A DNA stretch of 64,000 bases from the NCBI GenBank assembly GCA_949317995.1, contig OX439050.1, positions 47,183,777-47,247,776 of the forward strand. The letters are read 5' to 3'. Below are positions 9,662-20,849 of the stretch, in pieces. This DNA comes from Acholoe squamosa. Taxonomy: Eukaryota; Annelida; Polychaeta; Phyllodocida; Polynoidae. The translations under genes and the position numbers were made by a program. The notes below the pieces were generated by a model. The model saw only the letters and a list, made by a program, of their open reading frames with translations, was not told where the DNA came from and did not search any database. Each line of letters opens with the position of its first letter. Position 1 is the first letter of the stretch.

Positions 9662-11313
9662 ATGTCTATTCGAACATGCATAGCTCATAATGCAAGCTTT
9701 TTATGTGCGTTCTTGACTGTCATGAATTCTTGGGATAAAAAAGCACACATTATCACAGACAAGTATATATAGGCTTGGTGCGTCTAATTAAACATTGCTT
9801 CTGAACGCCACCAGTACTTATTTGCGACACACCATGGCTAATTATTGAACAATAATCACATATAGCTCAGACCATGCGTGGCAACTACAAACCAACTCTC
9901 CCCCTTTCCCACGTTTAGTTTACTTTACCACTAAGCCTGAAGCATGTACAATTTAGACATGGACAGTGGAACCTTTTAATGAAAGAACTACGGGAAGGTC
10001 ATGCTGCCACACTTATTATGCACAGCCCTCCATGTGGCGGCATCAATAACTTCCCGACTTATAATTTACCCTTTCATCCTCCGACCTTGTGACCTCTCTT
10101 GGAAAGCCGAAAAAGGCTGATGCTTTGAGAAGCCTTCTGTGACGGCATGTGCGGTTTGGCGCGCTTCTAGCACAGGCCAACACCTGGCACACGACAACAC
10201 TGGGCCCTGTGCTGCTCTACTAGGCTTTGTGCGATGGGCGGGCTGAGCGTGGAGAACCAGTGTAGGCAGACGACATTTAGGGGCTGAAGTCGTCAGCGTC
10301 CTGCGTCTCCTCATCGTAGCACCTGGCACCTCTCGTGGCGGTAACCATGCCGACAGATAAATCAGGAAAGCAAATGTCGTCTGCTTTAATGTTAAGTTTA
10401 TTGATTTGCATTTTCACTGGCATTGCATCTTATGATGATAAAACATACACTTGTATTTTCGGCAATTACCAATAACATTGTCTATTCTTTGAAAAACAAT
10501 AAAACGGTAGAGTGCATGGGAATTTGCCTTGCATTTGTCACCGTGAAGTGTTTAGTCAAATATACTTTGATATACTGCTTGCATTCACGTGAATTCCATA
10601 TTGTGGCTGTTTTGTAGATGGTGAAAGATTCCAGGTGTTGGACAAGTCATGCATAATGGTCAGTCCTTCTGACCAATAAAGGCCATGAATGTACTCTGTG
10701 CACATTGTAAGGTAATTTCTCACTGTAATTTACAGATATTTAAGCACATGCAGCAGGACATGCAGCCTTTGTCTTTTTCAGAGATGAAATGAAATGAATT
10801 TGATGAAGCATCTATAGTAGTATTGGTAGACTAATTAGTGTCTAGGCTAAAGCTACTTACAACACGAAATACAACACATCAATACCCACGTTCCCTTAGT
10901 GTACCCGTTTCTTGTCCACATGTCTCAGTACCTGTCTCTACAGATCACGGGAGAGACACGTGCCAGGCCAACATAAGTCTAGGATCTGCTCTGGCACGTA
11001 TGTCTATGGCAATGTTTGATTCTAACTATACTGTGACAACAATACATTATAATGCACATCTCTACAAAACCCTAATATCAAACCCTACACCTAGCACGTA
11101 GAATTTCTTTTCAGTTGAGAGAAAGAGAGACAGAGACAGACAAAAGAGAGACAGGGAGAGAAAGAGAGCTGGCCATTTTGATGTGATTTTTGAGGCACAA
11201 TTTGCAAGTCCTTGCCACAGAACGAAAATGCATTTCTGGATAATTCCGAGAGCCTTCTGGGGGGGGGGGGGCTTTACCGTGCAGGGTAAGTTCTACCTTA
11301 ATTAATTAGTCTT
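9662..11313. other. Spacer sequence, no gene recognised
   Basis: Non-repetitive-looking sequence with small open frames (for example 10066-10329 minus, 10838-11101 plus) lacking known domains. A purine-rich GAGA stretch lies at about 11115-11170 and an 11-base G run near 11262. Confidence 0.4.
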
Positions 11314-11499
11314 AGGGCCGTTTTCCACCATCCGACAGGGTACCTCTTTCGGCCGACAGCTGCCACACTCAACCACCTCGGCCGACAGGGCTGCCATAGG
11401 GTTCAATGGTGGGGCATGGTCTCTGTCGGCCGAAAATAGCATCTACTATGGGTCTAGCGGCCGACAGAGGGGACATATCGGGTGGTGGAAAATGGCCCT
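11314..11499. mobile_element. MITE-like element, AGGGCC/TTTTCCACCA ends
   Basis: 186-bp element with inverted ends AGGGCCGTTTTCCACCATCC and, reversed, AGGGCCATTTTCCACCACCC. The interior holds several CGGCCGACAG motifs. It is non-coding, and I could not fix a target duplication. Confidence 0.6.
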
Positions 11500-11700
11500 C
11501 AGTTTACCCCAAAACTCGACCCCCCCAGCACGTGCTATGTCACCCCCATATCCCTACAGGCGCCCACCCTTACACTCCATCCCATGTACCCCCTTATCAC
11601 CAGCACCAAAGTACACCTTAATCTCCCAGGTGTGATAATCTACCAGTTCTCGTTTAACACGAGACCACAAGAGAGTTAATCCCCCACTCCTAAGTACATT

Positions 11701-11833
11701 ATGCGTTTAATGTATGTTATGGGAACGCACGAGTGGGTTTATGGGTTAATAATCCACGAGCCCGAAGGGCGAGTGGATTATTAACCCATAAACCCACGAG
11801 TGCGTACCCATAACATGCATTAAGGCGTTTATC
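11701..11833. mobile_element. Long hairpin / MITE-like inverted repeat
   Basis: Near-perfect inverted repeat of about 60 bases per arm. GTGGGTTTATGGGTTAATAA is mirrored at about 11773-11797, and ATGTTATGGG is mirrored at 11807-11816. The apex is GAGCCCGAAGGGCGAG, itself a hairpin with a GAA loop. The whole block would fold into one rod, and a miniature inverted-repeat transposon is likely. Confidence 0.65.
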
Positions 11834-12079
11834 TCACATTTTTCTCCATTTTGTATTAATTTCTTACCTTATAACCCAAGAATTAATCCAGGAGAAGACA
11901 TTTTGTAAGTGCATCCTATCCGCACGCTTTGCCAAGCCGTCGTGGCCATGTTGTCACTCTGTCCGACATAGCTCCACCTTTACACTCATTTTTCGGGTAT
12001 AATCCAAGCATGTCAAGTCCCATACTTCTAGCAGCGCCAAATATACGATCTCTAGTTGGTGTTCGCCTACATTTTGTAT

Positions 12080-12300
12080 CCATTTTCTTATAAATAAATA
12101 AGAATCCATTGATTTTCCATAACGATCCAACGCACACGGCCCGGTACACGGCCATTGCTTCTTGTTGACAGAGCGGGGAGGTGCCCGGATGTAAAAACTA
12201 GGTCAGCCACGCGTCGAGCAAGGAATGGCCGGACGGGGCGGGTCCCGACTCGTATCGATGTGGAAAATCAATGGATTCTTATTTATTTCGAAGAAAATGG
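12080..12300. repeat. 45-bp inverted repeat near the palindrome centre
   Basis: 12080-12124 and 12256-12300 are reverse complements over 45 bases with about five mismatches (core AATAAGAATCCATTGATTTT). Open frames diverge from both copies: minus 11916-12155 and plus 12225-12473. Both include the peptide WKINGFLFI followed by KKM. I recognise no domain beyond that. It could be a short mobile-element remnant or a pair of degenerate exons. Confidence 0.55.
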
Positions 12301-12458
12301 AGGAATTTGGCATGGCATGTTCATCTAGGATATCTAAGGATGGTTCTCTGTTAATAACTCCACCAGGCTCCATGGATTCTAGGCTAACGAGGTGTGTAAA
12401 CATTAGGTATGTCGGACAACTTTTTCAAATTCTTGATGTAGATTCATTTCTACCACCG

Positions 12459-12530
12459 GTCGGCTTGGTATAGTGGACAGCGAGCTCGCCTCCTGCCCCA
12501 GCGGCCGGGGATCGATTCCCCGTTGAACCT
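12459..12530 (+). mobile_element. tRNA-like SINE head
   Basis: An A-box-like TGGTATAGTGG at 12466-12476 and a B-box GGATCGATTCC at 12509-12519 have tRNA-like spacing (43 bases start to start). The B-box sits in a 5-bp stem with a 7-base loop. The outer acceptor stem does not pair, so this is a tRNA-derived SINE or tRNA pseudogene rather than a functional tRNA. The 3-prime limit of the element is not determined. Confidence 0.5.
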
Positions 12531-14275
12531 AAACGGTTTTAACTGGAAAACTATGGAGGAGTTGACTTTGTATATTCCTCAATTTATTAACATGTCCAGG
12601 TTGAAACCAGCAGCCTCTTGAAGACGATCAAAAGGTCTGAGAGTGCGTTATGGCTGGATAAGGAACTGGGGTTATGAGCAAAAAAGCACTGTCCAGGCCC
12701 AAATCGTGAGATAATGGTTGCTAAGCCCGTCCTCAAAGGTTGTTCATGGCTAACTGGTAGGTGGGGTATGGAATAACAATGTACCGGATATATTCACATT
12801 CTGTACCTCTACATGGGTGCATTTATATTGGTAGTCCGTTTGAAAGCTTCCGTTTCTATGGGGTCAGATAAAGCAAACTGTTTCCTGCATATGTAATTTC
12901 GAAGCAAAGTTCTGCACCCAGGCCTAATTAAAGATATTGGAGAGGAAACAAATATATTTTTCTTTTAAACGATTGGCCGGCCTAAAGTGATATTTGTATC
13001 ATGTGATATGTGTGGCTATGCCAAAGTGTGTCTATGTCACAATATATATCAGTGTATTCGACCTACTCCCTCCCTCACCCCAAGCCTATCCTACTACCAT
13101 TTTTGTCCGCCAGGTGGGGTACCCGTGTTGGACACGTGATCTTACCTAATCCATTCCTATGGGAGGATACCCGACCATAGAGCGTCGCCAGGAAACGGAT
13201 TTCCTGGCATTTCCTGGCACCTTTGAGATCAAAGCCTCGACCATTCCCTTTGAAGTGAGTTAATCAGTGGGGCAGAACGATCTTGGAGTTGATTAGGGGA
13301 TTTAGTGAGGTATGACGACCATACAAGAGGTCCAGACAACTATTTTGGGGTGGTGGTATAAAGGACCCATTGTTCTATTGAATCCTTTAGGCTTTGTGGC
13401 CAGGTAGTGTGAGTTAGATAACTTTATATCACACAACAAAATGGATGGAGGAGGGATAAGGGAGTAGCTCTTGTGTATTGGGAGCACGGCTTTGGTGGTT
13501 AGGGTTGGTGTATGGGGTTGGGGCGGGGAGGGCGTAGCCCACAAGTAAAATTAGAGTATCAAACAATAGGAGCAGTGTACTACCAAAGGTCTACCAAATC
13601 ACGACCTTCATCTCTCAACAATACTAATAATGGCAGTGCCTGGAATAAGTGAATGAAGTGTGGTTAAGGGAGTGGGGTGTATATTGATATGAACCTTAAC
13701 TGTGAATAGGGAACAAAGGGAAGGATAACTAACACGAGTATACCTTAACAATGGTCAAAAGGGACAGCCTCGCGTGTTGTTAGCATTTGTCAAAGCACTG
13801 TATAGGCTTTGGGCCATTTAGAATAACTTATGTAATATTTATTCCCAGAAACTACGTGATATGGAGGCTGAAGGAGAGGTCAGAATGGGGAGAGGGGGAG
13901 CAACCATTCAACTGTTTGTACAATAACGTGTAGATTTGGACTGACTTTTTAAAGTATTTCTTCTTCTAAATATAACAGGTAAGACTCATATTCTTCGGGC
14001 TATCTTCACGTACGACGCTCTCTATTCGTGGCCTTTGAAACTGCTCCAGTATCAAGTAAACGGGAATACATCATTGCAACAGACTAAACACTGTCCGGCT
14101 TCGAAAATGAGGGCGCGACCCTCATTCAATACCTCGTTGTTTTTGTTGGTTTTTTTTTTTTTAAACTAAATTTTGGGGTTAAAAGAGGGAACTAAACTAT
14201 TAGATACAGGCAAGAAGGAGCGGACGCCGCCCCCCCCCATCTGAATCCACCACTGAATTTAAAACTGCTTCAAGA
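12531..14275. other. Spacer sequence, nothing recognised
   Basis: No gene, repeat or RNA recognised. It contains a poly-T run near 14150 and a C run near 14230. Confidence 0.4.
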
Positions 14276-14470
14276 CCTGGTAGTATATGGAAATGAAGCT
14301 TTGTGACAGTCTAAACTTTACTCCAGCGTAAAGTAGTATATGAAAATGGGGCTTTATAACAGGCTCCAATAGGGCTCCAGTGCATAGTAGTATATGGAAA
14401 TGTGGCATTGCTGCAGGTTTGTACCCCACTCCAGTGTATAGAACTCGGCAGTATATGAAAATAGGGCTTA
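14276..14470 (-). repeat. Degenerate copies of the 54-bp minisatellite
   Basis: Three to four decayed units of the repeat found at 28540-29440 (TAGTATATGGAAATG, then GGCTTTATAACAGG, then CTCCAGTGCATAGTAG) just outside the right arm. Confidence 0.55.
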
Positions 14471-14859
14471 ATCAGGATTCAAGATGGCTTTATTGACTAA
14501 TGTACAGATACACTTGTGTCAGCACCAGATTAACAATTGATGGCATTGTAAACAGTTTTGATATAAGACAAAATACAATCTATAGCCCCAGGCCTTCTTG
14601 ATGTCTTACAATAACCCTTGAAACAAGACACGGGAAAATCCTGTGAACGACTGGTGAATCTGTGAGCACATATTCTCGGGAAGATCCTGGGAATAGTACC
14701 TACAATCCCGTGAATTACCCTGATATTCCCCAGTTTTTAACAGGGCCCTCTAGTGAGATTTATACACATAAGTCTGATTCTTCAACATAAAGTGAAGATG
14801 CCAGAGTCCACCAGGGGCCTCTGTGTGAGCATGGAATCCTGGTTTGGTCCAAAGAACAG

Positions 14860-14926
14860 AGAGAGGGAGTGAGATGGAAAGAAATGAGAGGGCAAGAGAG
14901 GCACAGAGAGAGCAAGAGAGATATAA

Positions 14927-14960
<34 letters not shown>

Positions 14961-15110
14961 GGAAAGGAGAGAGAGAGAGAAAGGGAGAGGGAAACGGGAG
15001 AAAGAGAGGAAGGCAATAGAGGGAGGGAAGAGAGAGAAAGAGAGCAAAATAGAAAGAGAGCGAGGCAGAAAAAAAAGAGGGAGAGCCTTGCCCCCCCCCC
15101 AAAAAAAAAA
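14860..15110 (+). repeat. GA-rich low-complexity tract (right arm)
   Basis: GAGAGA/AAAGAG purine tract, mirror of 8390-8630. It yields Arg/Glu-rich open frames on the plus strand and Ser/Leu-rich ones on the minus strand, none of which is a credible gene. Confidence 0.85.
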
Positions 15111-15192
15111 GGAAAATTGATTGACTTAAGCTACTGACAAAATTGATACATAAAGTTGATTGAATCATAATATTATGTGTCCCATTCTAATA

Positions 15193-15316
15193 TGTGTGTG
15201 GTGCACATATGCATGGGCACTGACACATTCATCTGTGAAGATGTGTAATGTAGTTCTCGCCATGAATATGACCTCAGTTGTCGAAATGGCGTTAAAAATT
15301 TATTACTCACTCACTC
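15193..15316 (-). mobile_element. SINE-like GTGAGTGAGT element, copy C (right arm)
   Basis: Mirror of 8172-8295, with the same truncated form and flanking duplication (15180-15192, 15317-15329). Confidence 0.7.
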
Positions 15317-15396
15317 TCCCGTTCTAATAATTATGACCCTTATTGATATCTCACTAAATGTGCATGTTTGCTAGACATGTCTTGAACAGAGTTGAA

Positions 15397-15606
15397 CCCT
15401 TTAAGGGCTAACCCTAATGCAATAATGCATTTTGGTTGTCATGATGCATTAATGCAGCCAGGGCTACATTCAAGCATCATGCTTACGCTTTGGGAAGATG
15501 CATGATGCCCCAATGAAGTGCTGGCAAGCAGACTCCCCAAGTCTTCATCGGTAAAACATGCCAGCTAATGGGCATGTTACACTACTGCATCAGCAGACCT
15601 TAAAGA
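15397..15606. mobile_element. Short inverted-repeat element, CTTTAAGG type (right arm)
   Basis: Mirror copy of 7881-8091, with a 2-base deletion relative to it. Confidence 0.4.
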
Positions 15607-15609
15607 GTT

Positions 15610-16341
15610 AGGTAGCAGTTAGAGGCCTGGCAAATAGGCACTCAATGATTATAGGGCATGCTAAGTTGTTTACGGGCACTAAGTAAAGAGTCAGCTAAAT
15701 TTAGACTGTCAAGGTTGTAGGGTGCAGGCAAACCACCTGTGGTACACACTTACAGAACAGGTCATTTTAGTCAGATGGGGAGGGGGATTTCTGGGGCATA
15801 AATAGGTGAATGTAAAAGCATATCTAAACTCAGCCTCCCATGAAAAATATACTGGCATCATTTAACACTGTCTGTGCTGTCTACTTAACCGTGTAAAAGC
15901 GCCCAAAATCTCACTGTGCCTTATTCACTGTACTAAATAAATACCCAGACATTTGGTTTGGTCTTTACCCCTGGTCCATATGCAAGACAGGTACTTATGA
16001 AATTTTAGTGCTGAAGAGTTATTTTAACACCTCCCCACCCCCACTAATCACTGGTACTTATATGAGACCAGCAATCATTGCTGAGTGTCAAGAAATAATC
16101 TTCTCAAAAATGAGCATCAAGATACTCACATGGAAAACTTTTCTGACTCTCTTTTGTTTCATTTTTGGGGGAAAATATTTGGGGAAATCTCAAATTTACA
16201 CCAGACTCCCTTCATATGGGATGCATGCCATAGTTCCATCCATTGAAAATACACTGTAACAGGTTTATGCCTAGGTCCATCACACCTCATGTATAGACTC
16301 ACTATGAACTATGTGATATTTAATGGACTATAACTATGTGA
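15610..16341. other. Right-arm non-coding sequence
   Basis: Mirror of about 7150-7875. No gene recognised. Confidence 0.4.
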
Positions 16342-16513
16342 GTAATAGATGTTTAACGCTATTTCGACAGCTAAGGTCATATTTATGGTGAGAACTACAT
16401 TACACAATTTCACAGAGGAATGTGTCAGTGCCTGCGCATATGTGCACCACACACATCCTGAGGGGATAGGAAAGAGGAGAAATAGACCCTTTTAAGTGGG
16501 CTAGGGAAGCCCG
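16342..16513 (+). mobile_element. SINE-like GTGAGTGAGT element, copy B (right arm only)
   Basis: A 172-bp copy starting at GTAATAGATG and ending GAAGCCCG, flanked by a perfect 13-base duplication TATAACTATGTGA (16329-16341, 16514-16526). The left arm has the uninterrupted target near 7150, which proves a post-duplication insertion. Confidence 0.88.
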
Positions 16514-16526
16514 TATAACTATGTGA

Positions 16527-17384
16527 TATTTAATGGACTATTAACACATAAATACCATGTTATGACATGTGTCCGTCGAGAACATATTTGAGTATGATTT
16601 GAAAAATGAACGTGACATATCAGATGGAAATAGAACCACCCCTGTGCCCCCTCACCCCCTGCTGATACCTACTTAGCACTCCCAAACACCAACAGGACCA
16701 ACCAGTTTGGGCTACACTGCCCCACCTCAGCTGTCATTTCCACCTGGCTCACCTACACACAAGACCTGTCTCCAAAAACTGAGGTTAACAGTGGGTAAGC
16801 ATAAATTTGCCATTTTTCACCATTTTCTATTCATTATGACATGCAAAGGTCACCATTTTCTTGCTGCTCTATTCATAAGGGCACTTACAATCCTAAATAG
16901 GAAATGGCACTAGTATCTCAATATTACCAATGCCATTAACCTTGTTGTGTGCAATATTCATAAATGCTAATTCAAGCACTTTACCAGCATTTGCAATGAT
17001 CCATAAAAGAAATCCTAAGTACTTGACTGGATCTTTATTTGCAATAATATGTGATATTGTACATCTGAAGGCATGATTGCAAACCTATACATGTAATTGT
17101 GTGGCCACTGGCTGTGTTCAGAAATAGCCCTCCTTATTGCAGCTGCATACTATTACTATACAACTAAGTGTGAGAGGCAGTCAGACCCTTTCCCAATCCA
17201 GGTCATAGTGGGCCCACCTTGTGTACTGATTACCTTACCTCTTATACAGTGTACCCATTCCCAGCCAGCCTAATTTGGGTAACTCACACAAGCACCTAGC
17301 AGAAGGTGACTTTACTTGTATGCAGGGTTGTTGTAGATTGCAACACTCATGGTCAGATTCCCCTTCTGTCCCAGTATATTTACA
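16527..17384. other. Right-arm non-coding sequence
   Basis: Mirror of about 6310-7130. No gene recognised. Confidence 0.4.
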
Positions 17385-17884
17385 TGTCTGTATATGTGTC
17401 CACACTCACATCCATCTATGTACATACATTCCCTTTTATCCACATACACTCACATGCCTCATGTCCACATGCACCCCCTCACACATCCACATCCTCTCTA
17501 TGTCCACATCCCCTCTAAGTGCACACACACCTCCCTCTATATACACACCCATCTCCCTCTGTGTCTACACACACCTCCCTCTGTGTCCACACCCACCTCT
17601 CTCTATGTCAACACCCAGTTCCCTCTGTGGTCACACCCACTTCCCTCTGCGTTTACACCCACCTACAGTGGCCCACAAGGGTCAAATTGAAGTTGAAGTA
17701 AAGAGTTGACTTTCACAAAAAAGTCCAAAACCAATATTAAAGTTCAAAGTCAATTTCATTTCATTGCTGTCAAACTGTCAAGGTGTCAACTCATGAAAAC
17801 CAACTTGTGACAGGTATCTTTTAGCATTGCATGGTGCACTCTATGTCTTTCTATATAAACAAAGTTTATACCAGCAACTACTGG

Positions 17885-18330
17885 GTAGCTATCGGTTCCC
17901 TCACATAATAACTGATGGTTCCACACCAAGTAGTTGGTGGTTCCAGCATCCTGTAACTGGTGGTTCCCACCCACTGTAACTGCGGTTCCACACCTATCCG
18001 CTACTGGCACTGGATCCCATACCAAGTAGCTGCTGGTTCCCACACCCAGCACTTGGTGGTTCCCATGCACATTAGTTGCTGTTTCCTGTACATGCTGGTA
18101 CATGCTGGTACCCACATCCAGTAGCTGCTGGTTCCCATATAAAATGGTTCCTAACCCAAGTAGCTGCTGGATCCCACACCCTTGCTGGTTCTTGCACCCA
18201 GTACCTGCTGGCTTCCACATAGAGTAGCTGGTAGTGGTTCCCACATCCATTAGGTGCTGGTTCCTGCACCAACTTCCTGCTGGTTCCCAAATAGAGTGCC
18301 TGCAGGTTCCTACATCAGGTAATTGCGAGT
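17885..18330 (-). repeat. 23-bp GGAACC minisatellite, right arm (inner limb)
   Basis: Mirror of 5045-5510 with the same unit and a local extra copy of CATGCTGGTA near 18100. Confidence 0.8.
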
Positions 18331-18344
18331 TCTTAAAAGAGTAG

Positions 18345-20255
18345 CTGTCAAAATAAGTCAATTGGGTCAGGATAGGTCAAATTAGGTCAAATATGTTGAA
18401 AATAGGTCATATTGGTCAAAAGTATGTCTATTCGGGTAGCATAGGTCAAATTATGTCAAATATGGTGAAAATAGGCCAAAATGGTCAAAAGCAGGTCAAT
18501 TAGGGTAGGATAGGACAAATTAGAGTAAATATGGTGAAAATAGGTCAAATTGGTCAAGAGTAGGTCAATAAGGTCAGGATAGGTGAAATTAAGTCAAATA
18601 GGGTGAAATTAGGTCTAATTGATAAAAAGTAGGTCGATAAGGGTAGGATAGGTCAAATTAGGTCAAATATGCTGTAAAAATATGTCAAATTGGTAAAAAA
18701 CAGGTCAAATAGGGTAGGATAGGACAAATTAGAGTAAATATGGGGAAATTAGGTCAAATTGGTCAAGAGTAGGTCAATAAGGTCAGAATAGGTGAAATTG
18801 TGTCAAATAGGGTGAAATTAGGTCTAATTGATAAAAAGTAGGTCGATTAGGGTAGGATAGGTCAAATTAGGTCAAATATGCTGTAAAAATATGTCAAATT
18901 GGTAAAAAACAGGTCAAATAGGGTAGGATAGGACAAATTAGAGTAAATATGGGGAAATTAGGTCAAATTGGTCAAAAGAAGATAAATAATGTCAGGATAG
19001 TTGAAATTAAGTCATATAGGGTGAAATTAGGTCTAATTGATAAAAAGTAGGTCGATAAGGGTAGGATAGGTCAAATTAGGTCAAATATGCTGGAAAAATA
19101 TGTCAAATTGGTGAAAAGCAGGTCAAATAGGGTAGGATAGGACAAATTAGAGTAAATATGGTGAAATTAGGTCAAATTGGTCAAAAAAAAGATGAATAAT
19201 GTCAGGATAGTTCAAATTAAGTCAAATAGGGTGAAAATAGGTCTAATTGGTAAAAGTAGGTCAATAAGGGTAGGATAGGTCAAATTAGGTCAAATATGGT
19301 GAAAACCAGTCAAATTGGTCAGAAATAGGTCAATAAGGTCAAAGTAAATCAAATTAGGTCAAACATGGTGAAAATAGGTCGAATTGGTCAATAGTAGGTC
19401 AATTAGGTCAGGATGGGTCAATTAAGGTCATATATAATGAAAACAGGTCATATTGATCAAAAGTAGGTCAATTAGGTCCAATAAGGTCAGGATAGATCAA
19501 ATATGGTTGAAATAGATCAAATTGGTCAAAAGTAGGTCAATTTTGTCAAAATGTAAGGTATGATAGGTGAAGTAAGGTCAAATATGCTGGAAATAGGTAA
19601 AAGTAGGTCATTTAGGTCAAATTATGTCTAAATTTGTCAAAATAAGGTCGACTATGACTATTTTTGACCAATCTGACCTACTTTGACTATATTTGACCTA
19701 ATATGACCCATTCTAACCTACTTTGACCTAATCATGCTACTTTTGACTGATTTGACCTATTTTAAGATGTTTGACCTAATGTGAACTATCCTTACCTAAT
19801 TGACCTTCTTTTGAACAATTTTACCTATTTTCACCATTATTTGACCTAATTTGACCTATCTTAGCCTTATTTGACTTACTGACCTACCTTTGACCAATTT
19901 GACCTACTTTTACCATATTTGACCTGATTTAACCTCCTTGACCCACCTTTAACCAAATTGACTTATTTTCGCCATATTTGACCTACCTTAGCCTACTTTG
20001 ACCTACTGGACCTAATTTTGACCAATGTGATCTATTCTTACCACTGTTGACCTAATTTGATAGAATTTGACCTGATTGACCCATTTTCAACCAATTTGAC
20101 AATTTATCCTAGTCTCACCTAATTTCATTCAATTTTACCTACTTGAAACCAATTTGAGCTATTTCGACAAATTTTAACTATCTTGACTGCTTATGACCTA
20201 GTTTAACGCAAATTTCCCAATTTGCCCATTTTTGACTTATATGACCTTTTTCATC
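18345..20255. repeat. AGGTCA/TGACCT satellite array, right arm
   Basis: Mirror of 2837-5040, with orientation switching near 19650. It shows a clearer higher-order repeat of about 209 bp, marked by GGGTAGGATAGGTCAAATTA at about 18641, 18849 and 19058, which is amplified compared with the left arm. The sequence AGGTCAAATTAGGTCA, two half-sites separated by four bases, recurs. Confidence 0.88.
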
Positions 20256-20284
20256 CAGAATTTATCCAGATCACTCTTTTGCTA

Positions 20285-20650
20285 CTAGGAATGGGAACCG
20301 GTAGCTACTCTATATTGGAACCAGCAGCTACTGGATATGGGAACAAGTAGCTACTGTATGGGAACAAACAGCTACTGTTTTCAGAACTAGCAGCTACCTG
20401 ATGTGGGAACCAGCAGGTACTCTATTTGGGAACCAGCAGGTAGTGAGTGCAGGAACCAGCACTTAATAGATGTGGGAACCACTACCAGTTACTCTATGTG
20501 AAAGCCAGCAGGTATTGGGTACAAGAACCAGCAAGGGTGTGGGATCCAGCAACTACTTGGGTTAGGAACCAGTTTATATGGGAACCAGCAGCTACCTGAT
20601 GTGGGAGGCAGTAGCTACTGTATGTGGGGACCAGCATGTACTGGGTATAT
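20285..20650 (+). repeat. 23-bp GGAACC minisatellite, right arm (outer limb)
   Basis: About 365 bp of the 23-base repeat. The corresponding position in the left arm (2715-2835) keeps only about 120 bp, so one arm has lost or the other has gained units. Confidence 0.8.
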
Positions 20651-20849
20651 AGAAAGACATAGAGTGTACCATGCAAAGCCAAAAGATACCTGTCACAAGT
20701 GGGTTTGCATTCATGAGTTGACACCTTGACAGCTTGACAGCAATGAAATGAAATTGACTTTGAACATTGATTCTGCTTTGGGACTTTAACTATTTTTTGT
20801 GAAAGTCAACTCTTTCCTCCAACTTCAATTTGACCCTTGTGGGCCACTG

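Noticed and set aside
12459-12530. Functional tRNA gene
   Set aside because: A and B boxes are present but the acceptor stem does not pair, so a SINE head or pseudogene is more likely.
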